Origin: an uncultured Lachnospiraceae bacterium
Lineage (GTDB): Bacteria; Bacillota; Clostridia; Lachnospirales; Lachnospiraceae
Direction of reading: 5' to 3'
DNA length: 7,674 nt
NCBI GenBank assembly: GCA_910585255.1
Contig: CAJUEI010000181.1
Span: forward strand, 1-7,674
Shown here: positions 1 through 5,548 of the stretch, piece after piece
Layout of the letters: each line of letters opens with the position of its first letter
Numbering within the stretch: position 1 is the first letter of the stretch
Program-made: the position numbers and the translations under genes
Notes under the pieces: generated by a model
The model's database searches: none
What the model was told of the DNA's origin: nothing
The model's input: only the letters and a program-made list of their open reading frames with translations

Positions 1-283
1 TTTCCCTTTTGTATTCTCAATATAACATATCTGGCAGCAGAACGCAAGAGTAAAACAGAAAGTTTTTTTTGTTCGTTTTTCGGACAGACTTATTTATAGC
101 AACGAACTCAAAACGGAGTTGATTATCTTGCCTGCTGCTGCCTTTTCTTCTCTTTATGAGGTATTTTTTCTTTTTATTATCTCAGTCGAATTCTATTATT
201 TTTGTAATGTTTCCATTTACTTTATTTTTGGAGAGCGTAACGATTTTTGTAAGTATGGTGAATCCTGGAAGTAAATTTCCGAT
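1..283. other. Gene-free T-rich upstream region
   Basis: No convincing gene is visible on either strand. The plus strand is rich in T runs, for example at 63-70 and 164-178. A 43-codon frame from the ATG at 156 to the stop at 285-287 would encode a very hydrophobic peptide, but it has a pyrimidine-rich stretch instead of a ribosome binding site, so I read it as a by-product of T-richness. An 8-bp inverted repeat (GGCAGCAG at 33-40, CTGCTGCC at 135-142) is too widely spaced to interpret. A short palindrome at 279-293 (CCGATTT, one base, AAATCGG) closes the stretch. Nothing identifies the gene that lies further upstream. Confidence 0.5.
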
Positions 284-304
284 TTGAAATCGGGAAAAGT
301 TTAT

Positions 305-329
305 AGGATATCTTCATTTTGGATATCCT
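305..329. repeat. Inverted repeat / small hairpin
   Basis: AGGATATC at 305-312 is the exact reverse complement of GATATCCT at 322-329, giving an 8-bp stem with a 9-nt loop. It lies just upstream of the purine-rich AGGGGG at 361-366 that precedes the small broken frame. It could be an operator-like dyad or a leader hairpin for that frame. There is no U-tract after it, so it is not a typical terminator. Function unknown. Confidence 0.35.
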
Positions 330-372
330 TATTGTTCAAGACATTTAAGACATCTAAAAAAGGGGGAATAGT

Positions 373-598
373 ATGTTTTAGTACATCGAATAGTAAGCAA
401 GTTATATATTGGCATATTCTGACTGCTTCTATGAAAAGAATTGTTTGGTTTGCTTATTTGTGTAAGAAGTATAGTCTTGCTCTATTGGCAGATGGTGTTA
501 TCATGATACATAGTGATATTTATAATGATGAAATGTATGCTTTTGCAGAAAATGGTCATATGCTGATGCAGGGAAGCAGCAGAGGGGCATTAGTATAA
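373..598 (+). pseudogene. Small unrecognised ORF, apparently frameshifted near its start
   Basis: A frame open to the TAA at 596-598 encodes a mixed-composition peptide with a hydrophobic stretch followed by an acidic, aromatic C-terminal half containing HSDIYNDEMYAF. I do not recognise a family. The only good ribosome binding site, AGGGGG at 361-366, is 6 nt upstream of an ATG at 373. That ATG reads ATG-TTT-TAG and stops at once. Removing one T from the TTTT run at 376-379 would join this start to the long frame and give a protein of about 74 residues. The uninterrupted frame can only start from a TTG at 284, inside a palindrome and without a ribosome binding site, or from an ATG at 431, also without one. 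I favour a decayed small gene. A sequencing error, a recoding event or a non-coding stretch are alternatives. Confidence 0.3.
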
Positions 599-625
599 TT
601 TTTATAGATAGAAGGTGGCAGTAAT

Positions 626-667
626 AAAATATCTTGAGTAAATTTTAAAAGAAAATCAAGATATTTT
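626..667 (+). terminator. AT-rich 12-bp hairpin between the small ORF and trp promoter
   Basis: AAAATATCTTGA at 626-637 and TCAAGATATTTT at 656-667 are perfect reverse complements around an 18-nt AT-rich loop. The hairpin begins 28 nt after the stop of the small upstream frame and ends about 40 nt before the trp -35 box. Its position suggests a weak, possibly bidirectional, terminator insulating the trp promoter. The stem has only three G-C pairs and the U-rich part lies within the 3' arm instead of after it, so the termination role is an inference. Confidence 0.4.
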
Positions 668-708
668 AGGCATCCCTTTAATGAGCTGTGAGAGATTCAA
701 AAAATCTA

Positions 709-737
709 TTGACATTTAAAAGTCCTAGTGCTATAAT
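709..737 (+). promoter_or_regulatory. Sigma-A promoter of the trp operon
   Basis: TTGACA at 709-714 and TATAAT at 732-737 match the housekeeping consensus exactly and are separated by the optimal 17 nt. A TG at 729-730 one base before the -10 box makes it an extended -10 promoter as well. Transcription should start near 744-746, giving a leader of about 345 nt before trpE. No operator is evident around it, which fits control by premature termination in the leader instead of by a repressor. A promoter this strong would make most regulation depend on that leader. Confidence 0.9.
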
Positions 738-767
738 CAATTTCAATTTAATACTCCAAACCGTTGA

Positions 768-1036
768 AGCGGAGATAACGGCAATGATGCCTTTACAGAG
801 AACCTGCGATGCTGAGAAGCAGGTGAGAAACAAGTTGTCAAATGGACCGCTGAGGGTGCAGTCAAATGTGATTTTCACAGAGTATTCTGCAACGTTGCAG
901 GCAGACGTAATTTGCCGGGGATATGTTGGTATCCTGCTAAGAGCACGGGTTATGCCGTGAATTCAAGGTGGCACCGCGGATAGTGTTTCTATTATTCGTC
1001 CTTGACAGAGAGTATCTTTCTGTCAAGGACGTTTTT
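768..1036 (+). promoter_or_regulatory. T-box riboswitch, tryptophan-specific (tRNA-Trp sensing)
   Basis: T-box leaders bind uncharged tRNA and then form an antiterminator in place of a terminator. Stem I is closed by AGCGG (768-772) with CCGCT (847-851). Just inside its 3' arm lies the UGG specifier (843-845), followed by the usual purine, A846; it pairs with the CCA anticodon of tRNA-Trp. A distal helix pairs ACCTGC (802-807) with GCAGGT (818-823). A stem II candidate pairs TGCAG (857-861) with CTGCA (887-891). Stem III pairs CACGG (944-948) with CCGTG (955-959). The conserved T-box core AAGGTGGCACCGCGG is at 965-979, and its bulge UGGC (969-972) complements a GCCA acceptor end, as expected if tRNA-Trp has discriminator G. 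The antiterminator pairs TCAAGG (963-968) with CCTTGA (1000-1005), which competes directly with the terminator. Confidence 0.97.
997..1036 (+). terminator. T-box regulated intrinsic terminator (terminator 1)
   Basis: CGTCCTTGACAGA at 997-1009 pairs perfectly with TCTGTCAAGGACG at 1019-1031. The stem can extend by G-U, A-U and G-C pairs to a 3-nt loop. Five Ts follow at 1032-1036. The 5' arm is shared with the T-box antiterminator (1000-1005), so the two structures exclude each other. Charged tRNA-Trp should favour this terminator; uncharged tRNA-Trp should favour read-through into trpE. Confidence 0.95.
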
Positions 1037-1041
1037 ATTTG

Positions 1042-1075
1042 CTTCTTTGGCAGATTGTCAAAGAAGTATTTTTTT
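1042..1075 (+). terminator. Second, tandem terminator-like hairpin before trpE (terminator 2)
   Basis: CTTCTTTGGCA at 1042-1052 pairs with TGTCAAAGAAG at 1056-1066: 11 pairs including one G-U, with a 3-nt loop (GAT). TATTTTTTT follows at 1067-1075 and runs straight into the trpE ribosome binding site. Both arms resemble those of terminator 1: TCTTTGGCAGA (1044-1054) matches TCCTTGACAGA (999-1009) at 9 of 11 positions, and TGTCAAAGA (1056-1064) matches TGTCAAGGA (1021-1029) at 8 of 9. The 3' arm of terminator 1 can instead pair with the 5' arm of this hairpin over 11 pairs (1019-1029 with 1044-1054). This looks like a duplicated terminator. It is weaker than terminator 1 because its stem has only four G-C pairs, and its activity is inferred. 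Confidence 0.65.
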
Positions 1076-1080
1076 GGAGG
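1076..1080 (+). promoter_or_regulatory. Ribosome binding site deciding the trpE start
   Basis: GGAGG lies 12 nt before the ATG at 1093, a somewhat long gap. The nearer ATG at 1082 is only 1 nt away and reads a four-codon frame (ATG TAT CAA TTA TGA) that ends across the trpE start. The upstream TTG at 1039 lies inside the leader structures and has no ribosome binding site, so 1093 is the supported start. Confidence 0.8.
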
Positions 1081-1092
1081 TATGTATCAATT

Positions 1093-2559
1093 ATGAAAAT
1101 TTTGCCCGCTTTATGTGAAGTTAAGAAAATTGCAGCTACTGAAAACTATCATGTGCTGCCTGTTAGCTGTGAGATTTTATCGGACTTTATCACACCCATA
1201 GAAACAATGAAGATATTAAAAAATATATCGACTCACTGTTATATGTTAGAGTCCGCACAGGCAAATGAGGCATGGGGACGTTATACATTTCTTGGCTTTG
1301 ATCCCAAAATGGAAATTACCTGTATAGACGGTGAGATGAAAATTGGAAATGTAACAGTAAAGACCGATAATCCATCCGGTTATCTTCGCCAAATTCTTGA
1401 GGAATACAAAAGTCCTCATTTTGACTATCTTCCTTCTTTTACGGGAGGGCTTGTCGGCTATTTTTCTTACGATTATCTTGTATATCGTGAACCATCTGTT
1501 AAATGTAATACAGCAGATACAGAAAACTTTAAAGATGTGGATCTAATGCTTTTTGATAAAGTTATTGCCTTTGATCTTCTGAGGCAGAAGATGATTTTAA
1601 TTGTCAATATGAGGCTTGACGATGTAGAAGTAGGATATAACAAAGCAGTAATAGAATTGAAACAGCTTGCCGAGATTCTTAAAAACGGCAAAAAGAAAAA
1701 CGAACCCGGCGGAAAACTGCTTGGAGAAGTGACACCGCTGTTTGACAAAGAGCAGTTTTGCAGTATGGTCGAGAAAGCAAAGCATTATATTTATGAAGGT
1801 GATATCTTTCAGATAGTGCTTTCCAATCGATTCAGTGCTCCCTTTGAAGGCAGTCTTTTAAATGCCTATCGTATGCTTCGCACCATCAATCCTTCGCCAT
1901 ATATGTTTTATTTTTCGGGCACGGATGTAGAGGTTGCAGGTGCTTCTCCCGAAACTTTAGTTAAACTAGAAAATGGTGTATTGCATACCTTTCCTCTTGC
2001 CGGAACAAGACCAAGAGGCAAAACCGATAAGGAAGACAAAATGCTTGAAGCAGAGCTTCTTGCCGATAAAAAGGAACTTGCCGAACACAATATGCTAGTG
2101 GATCTTGGAAGAAATGACCTTGGAAAAATCAGTAAGTTTGGCACAGTACAGGTAGAAAAGCTGCATATCATTGAACGATTTTCTCATGTTATGCATATTG
2201 GTTCTACGGTACGAGGAGAGATTTGTGAACCGTATGATGCATTGGATGCAGTGGAAGCCGTACTGCCTGCAGGAACGCTTTCCGGTGCACCAAAGATCAG
2301 AGCCTGTCAGTTAATAGGAGAACTTGAAAATAATAAGCGGGGTATTTACGGCGGGGCTGTTGGATATATTGATTTTACAGGAAATATGGACACCTGTATT
2401 GCTATTCGTATTCTTTATAAGAAAAACGGGAAGGTGTTTGTAAGAAGCGGAGCCGGAATAGTAGCGGATTCTGTTCCTGAAAAAGAATATGAGGAATGTT
2501 TAAATAAAGCGAAATCGTCACTGCAGGCACTGAAATTTGCACAGGAGGAAGAAATATGA
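1093..2559 (+). CDS. trpE: Anthranilate synthase component I (TrpE)
   Basis: TrpE (488 aa, normal length) makes anthranilate from chorismate using ammonia delivered by TrpG, the committed step of tryptophan synthesis in the cytosol. The N-terminal domain carries the feedback-site motif MLES at residues 51-54 with GRYTFLG at 62-68, the region where tryptophan binds in characterised TrpE, so feedback inhibition is probably kept. The C-terminal chorismate-binding domain (about 215-480) has PLAGTRPRG (301-309), EHNMLVDLGRNDLG (331-344), LPAGTLSGAPK (391-401) and GAGIVADS (453-460). PLAGTRPRG and the tryptophan site separate it from isochorismate synthases; pairing with trpG and the operon context favour TrpE over PabB. 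The start at 1093 follows GGAGG; a longer frame from a TTG at 1039 would run through the second leader hairpin. Its stop overlaps trpG by 4 bp (ATGA). It contains only one tryptophan (Trp61). Confidence 0.98.
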   Translation: MKILPALCEVKKIAATENYHVLPVSCEILSDFITPIETMKILKNISTHCYMLESAQANEAWGRYTFLGFDPKMEITCIDGEMKIGNVTVKTDNPSGYLRQILEEYKSPHFDYLPSFTGGLVGYFSYDYLVYREPSVKCNTADTENFKDVDLMLFDKVIAFDLLRQKMILIVNMRLDDVEVGYNKAVIELKQLAEILKNGKKKNEPGGKLLGEVTPLFDKEQFCSMVEKAKHYIYEGDIFQIVLSNRFSAPFEGSLLNAYRMLRTINPSPYMFYFSGTDVEVAGASPETLVKLENGVLHTFPLAGTRPRGKTDKEDKMLEAELLADKKELAEHNMLVDLGRNDLGKISKFGTVQVEKLHIIERFSHVMHIGSTVRGEICEPYDALDAVEAVLPAGTLSGAPKIRACQLIGELENNKRGIYGGAVGYIDFTGNMDTCIAIRILYKKNGKVFVRSGAGIVADSVPEKEYEECLNKAKSSLQALKFAQEEEI

Positions 2560-3137
2560 TTCTTTTAATTGATAACTATGACAGTTTTTCTTACAATCTT
2601 TTTCAGCTTGTCGGTGAGATAGATCCAGATATTAAGCTAATCCGTAATGATGAAATGACAGTGGAAGAAATCCAAACATTAAATCCCAGTCGTATCATTC
2701 TTTCTCCTGGACCTGGCAGACCAGAGAATACAGGAATAGTAATGGAAACCATAAAGACACTTGGCAAGGAGGTTCCAATACTTGGCGTCTGTCTTGGACA
2801 TCAGGCGATTTGTGCGGCATTTGGTGCAGTTATTACTTATGCAAAAGAATTGATGCATGGAAGACAGTCAGAGGTAAAATTGGATACAGATTGTCTGATT
2901 TTTAGAGGGTGTCCTAAGATAGCTTTAGTAGCCCGTTATCATTCTCTTGCAGCAGATGCCAATACGATTCCAGAGGAATTAAAAATTACTGCTGTTACTG
3001 CAGACGGTGAAATAATGGCAGTACAGCATAAAACATATCCCATTTATGGGGTGCAGTTTCATCCCGAATCTATTATGACACCAGACGGGAAACAGATACT
3101 TCAAAATTTTATTAAAGGAGAAATAGACCATGATTAA
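2556..3137 (+). CDS. trpG: Anthranilate synthase component II, glutamine amidotransferase (TrpG)
   Basis: TrpG (193 aa) is a class I glutamine amidotransferase that hydrolyses glutamine and passes ammonia to TrpE. The family signatures are clear: DNYDSFSYNL near the N-terminus (residues 6-15), the oxyanion-region motif LSPGPGRPENTG (49-60), the nucleophile Cys79 in GVCLGHQAI (77-85), and the His169/Glu171 pair in FHPES (168-172). The length fits a stand-alone subunit not fused to TrpE or TrpD. The start lies 7 nt after AGGAGG (2543-2548) and overlaps the trpE stop as ATGA, consistent with equal production of both subunits. In some Firmicutes one TrpG-type subunit also serves PabB in folate synthesis; no pabB is present here, so that cannot be judged. 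It contains no tryptophan. Confidence 0.98.
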   Translation: MILLIDNYDSFSYNLFQLVGEIDPDIKLIRNDEMTVEEIQTLNPSRIILSPGPGRPENTGIVMETIKTLGKEVPILGVCLGHQAICAAFGAVITYAKELMHGRQSEVKLDTDCLIFRGCPKIALVARYHSLAADANTIPEELKITAVTADGEIMAVQHKTYPIYGVQFHPESIMTPDGKQILQNFIKGEIDHD

Positions 3138-4161
3138 AGAAGCAATTGTAAAAATCGTAAATAAAGAAGACCTCACCTATGATGAGGCATATACCGTTAT
3201 GAATGAAATTATGAGCGGAGAGACTACTCCTATTCAGAATTCGGCATTTCTTGCGGCACTTTCGACTAAAAGTGCAAGAGCCGAAACCACAGAGGAAATT
3301 GCCGGCTGTGCAGCCGCTATGAGAGCACATGCAACAAAAGTCGAAACGGGTATGGAACTTTTTGAAATTGTTGGTACCGGCGGCGATAATGCACACAGTT
3401 TCAATATCTCTACTACATCGGCTCTTGTAGCGGCGGCAGGAGGCATAAAAGTTGCAAAACATGGAAATCGTGCTGCATCTTCTCAATGCGGGACAGCGGA
3501 TTGTCTGGAAGCTCTTGGTGTAAATATTCAGCAGAGTCCGGCAAGATGCAAAGAACTGTTAAACGAGGTGGGGATATGTTTTTTCTTTGCACAAAAATAT
3601 CATACCTCTATGAAATATGTAGGGGCAATTCGCAGGGAATTGGGGTTTCGTACTGTATTTAATATTCTTGGTCCTCTTACAAATCCCGGTACACCGTCAA
3701 TGCAGCTTCTTGGTGTATATGATGATTATCTGGTTGAGCCGTTGGCACAGGTGCTGATTAATCTTGGAATTAAACGGGGAATGGTAGTTTATGGTCAGGA
3801 TAAGCTGGATGAGATTTCTATAAGTGCACCGACTAAAATCTGTGAAATTCGTGACGGCTGGTTTAAATCTTATGTTATTGCACCGGAAGACTTTGGATTA
3901 GAACGCTGTACAAAGGAGGATCTAAAGGGCGGCACTCCCAAAGAAAATGCAGAAATTACGCTTGCCATCTTAAAGGGAGAACGAGGTCATAAGAGAGATG
4001 CGGTTTTGATAAATGCCGGTGCTGCACTTTTGATCGGCGGAAAAGCAGACAGTATAAAATCTGGTATTTCTCTTGCGGCTGAATTGATTGATTCTAAAAA
4101 GGCTCTTGCAGTATTGAATCAATTTATTGAAGTGAGCAATCGTTCGGAGGTGGAGGTATGA
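3130..4161 (+). CDS. trpD: Anthranilate phosphoribosyltransferase (TrpD)
   Basis: TrpD (343 aa, normal length) transfers the phosphoribosyl group from PRPP to anthranilate. After an N-terminal helical domain (about 1-70) come the PRPP-binding GTGGD (82-86), FNIST (91-95) and KHGNRAASSQCGTAD (110-124). RRELGFRTVFNILGPLTNP (168-186) is the anthranilate-side signature, and GQDKLDEIS (222-230) supplies the acidic pair Asp227/Glu228 expected to bind magnesium. Anthranilate specificity over the related thymidine and pyrimidine nucleoside phosphorylases follows from these motifs, the length and the operon. The start at 3130 follows AAAGGAG (3114-3120) and overlaps the end of trpG by 8 bp. It contains one tryptophan (Trp244). 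Confidence 0.98.
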   Translation: MIKEAIVKIVNKEDLTYDEAYTVMNEIMSGETTPIQNSAFLAALSTKSARAETTEEIAGCAAAMRAHATKVETGMELFEIVGTGGDNAHSFNISTTSALVAAAGGIKVAKHGNRAASSQCGTADCLEALGVNIQQSPARCKELLNEVGICFFFAQKYHTSMKYVGAIRRELGFRTVFNILGPLTNPGTPSMQLLGVYDDYLVEPLAQVLINLGIKRGMVVYGQDKLDEISISAPTKICEIRDGWFKSYVIAPEDFGLERCTKEDLKGGTPKENAEITLAILKGERGHKRDAVLINAGAALLIGGKADSIKSGISLAAELIDSKKALAVLNQFIEVSNRSEVEV

Positions 4162-4943
4162 CAACTATATTAGATCAGCTTGCTGAGTATGCCCGAGAAC
4201 GTGTCAGGTTGGCAAAGACAAAGATGCCGCTTGAAGAGATTCGGCAGCAGGCATTTGCACTTCCAAAAGGGACGTTTGCTTTTGAAAATGCATTAAAAAA
4301 ACAACCTCTTTCCTTTATCTGCGAGTGCAAAAAAGCATCTCCTTCCAAAGGCTTGATTTCTCCTGATTTTCCATATCTGCAGATTGCAGAAGAATATGAA
4401 GCGGCGGGAGCGGACTGTATTTCCGTACTGACAGAACCCAAATGGTTTTTGGGCAGGGAAGAATATCTGGAAGAGATAGCAAATACCGTTTCTATTCCAT
4501 GTCTTCGTAAGGACTTTACAGTGGATGAGTATATGATCTATCAGGCAAAACGATTAGGGGCATCGGCAGTGCTTTTAATCTGTTCGATACTGACAGAAAA
4601 ACAACTAAAAGAATATCTTAGCATCTGCGATAAACTGGGTCTTTCTGCTCTGGTGGAAGTGCATGAAGAAGCCGAGGTACAAATGGCACAGAAAGCGGGG
4701 GCACGAATAATTGGAGTCAATAACCGCAACCTAAAGAATTTTTCTGTAGACACGGAGAACAGCAGCAGACTTCGAAGACAGATTTCTCGTGATATTCTGT
4801 TTGTTTCTGAAAGCGGTGTCAGCAGTGCCGAGGATATCGCAAAGCTTTGTGAGATTGGTGCAGATGCGGTGCTGATTGGCGAAGTATTGATGGGGGCACC
4901 TGATAAAAAGGCAAAACTGGCAGAATTGCGGGGTGTCCTATGA
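4158..4943 (+). CDS. trpC: Indole-3-glycerol phosphate synthase (TrpC)
   Basis: TrpC (261 aa) is a TIM-barrel enzyme that decarboxylates and closes carboxyphenylamino-deoxyribulose phosphate to indole-3-glycerol phosphate. Family motifs occur in order: ECKKASPSKG (56-65) with Glu56 and Lys58, LTEPKWFLG (91-99), CLRKDF (115-120) with the likely general acid Lys118, VEVHEEAE (166-173) with Glu167, GVNNRNLK (186-193), and VSESGV (216-221). By family comparison these are the complete catalytic set. It is a stand-alone protein, unlike the TrpC-TrpF fusion of enteric bacteria. Two GGAGG motifs (4146-4150 and 4152-4156) precede the start; the first has the better 7-nt spacing. The start overlaps the trpD stop as ATGA. 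One tryptophan (Trp96). Confidence 0.98.
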   Translation: MTTILDQLAEYARERVRLAKTKMPLEEIRQQAFALPKGTFAFENALKKQPLSFICECKKASPSKGLISPDFPYLQIAEEYEAAGADCISVLTEPKWFLGREEYLEEIANTVSIPCLRKDFTVDEYMIYQAKRLGASAVLLICSILTEKQLKEYLSICDKLGLSALVEVHEEAEVQMAQKAGARIIGVNNRNLKNFSVDTENSSRLRRQISRDILFVSESGVSSAEDIAKLCEIGADAVLIGEVLMGAPDKKAKLAELRGVL

Positions 4944-5548
4944 CAAAGATAAAACTTTGCGGCTTAACTCGAATTTCTGAGATAGAAACAGCTAATAGGC
5001 TGAGTCCCGAATATATTGGATTTGTATTTGCACCAAAAAGCTCTCGCTATCTCACACCTCAAAAGGCAATGGAACTGAAACAACGATTGAATCCCCAGAT
5101 AAAAGCGGTCGGTGTGTTTGTAAATGAAATGGTGGAAACGGTTGCCGATTTTCTAAATAGGGGTTTAATTGATTTGGCTCAGCTTCATGGTGAAGAAAGC
5201 GAGGAATATATAAAACAGCTGCGGAAATTTACAAATCAATCCATCATAAAGGCTTTTTGTATAAAAGAGGAGAGGGATATTGCAGATGCAGAACAAAGTA
5301 CAGCTGATTATATCCTGTTAGATTCCGGTGCAGGTACAGGAAGAGTATTTGATTGGAACCTGATACAAAATATAAAAAAACCATATTTTCTTGCCGGCGG
5401 GCTGGAACCTGACAATGTAGAAGATGCAGTAAAACGGCTGCACCCTTATGCGGTGGATGTCAGTTCCGGTATTGAGACCGGCGGAGTAAAAGATCTAGAT
5501 AAAATCGCGGCGTTTGTTGCCGCTGTAAGAAAGGAAGAAGAAACATGA
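4940..5548 (+). CDS. trpF: Phosphoribosylanthranilate isomerase (TrpF)
   Basis: TrpF (202 aa, typical length) carries out the Amadori rearrangement of phosphoribosylanthranilate, the step between TrpD and TrpC. This single-domain TIM barrel shows KLCGLTR (5-11) with the general base Cys7, GFVFAPKSSR (27-36), QLHGEES (81-87), LLDSGAGTG (126-134) with the general acid Asp128, LAGGLEPDN (151-159) and the phosphate-binding DVSSGIET (173-180). Its start overlaps the trpC stop as ATGA. The ribosome binding site is the weakest in the operon (GGGGTG at 4930-4935), so translation probably depends on ribosomes finishing trpC. In the chromosome trpC precedes trpF although TrpF acts first. One tryptophan (Trp139). 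Confidence 0.98.
   Translation: MTKIKLCGLTRISEIETANRLSPEYIGFVFAPKSSRYLTPQKAMELKQRLNPQIKAVGVFVNEMVETVADFLNRGLIDLAQLHGEESEEYIKQLRKFTNQSIIKAFCIKEERDIADAEQSTADYILLDSGAGTGRVFDWNLIQNIKKPYFLAGGLEPDNVEDAVKRLHPYAVDVSSGIETGGVKDLDKIAAFVAAVRKEEET

Noticed and set aside
156..287. 43-residue hydrophobic ORF
   Set aside because: It lacks a ribosome binding site and its hydrophobicity is what a T-rich sequence gives by chance.
611..620. Second T-box core, because AAGGTGGCA at 612-620 matches part of the true core at 965-979
   Set aside because: The match ends after nine bases, ACCGCGG is missing, it lies upstream of the promoter and no stem I precedes it. It is probably coincidence.
688..960. 90-residue open frame on the plus strand across the leader
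   Set aside because: It starts upstream of the promoter -10 box and lies over the T-box stems. The sequence is explained by RNA structure and shows no protein family features.
787..1000. Trp-codon leader peptide as in enterobacterial attenuators
   Set aside because: No short frame with a ribosome binding site and consecutive TGG codons was found; the single TGG at 843-845 is the T-box specifier.
1039..1092. N-terminal extension of trpE from a TTG at 1039
   Set aside because: The extension overlaps the tail of terminator 1 and runs through the second leader hairpin, has no ribosome binding site, and adds 18 residues not expected in TrpE. The ATG at 1093 follows GGAGG and gives the usual length.
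1082..1096. Four-codon upstream frame (ATG TAT CAA TTA TGA) overlapping the trpE start
   Set aside because: Its ATG is 1 nt from the GGAGG, too close for initiation from that site. Coupling to trpE is possible in theory but unsupported.
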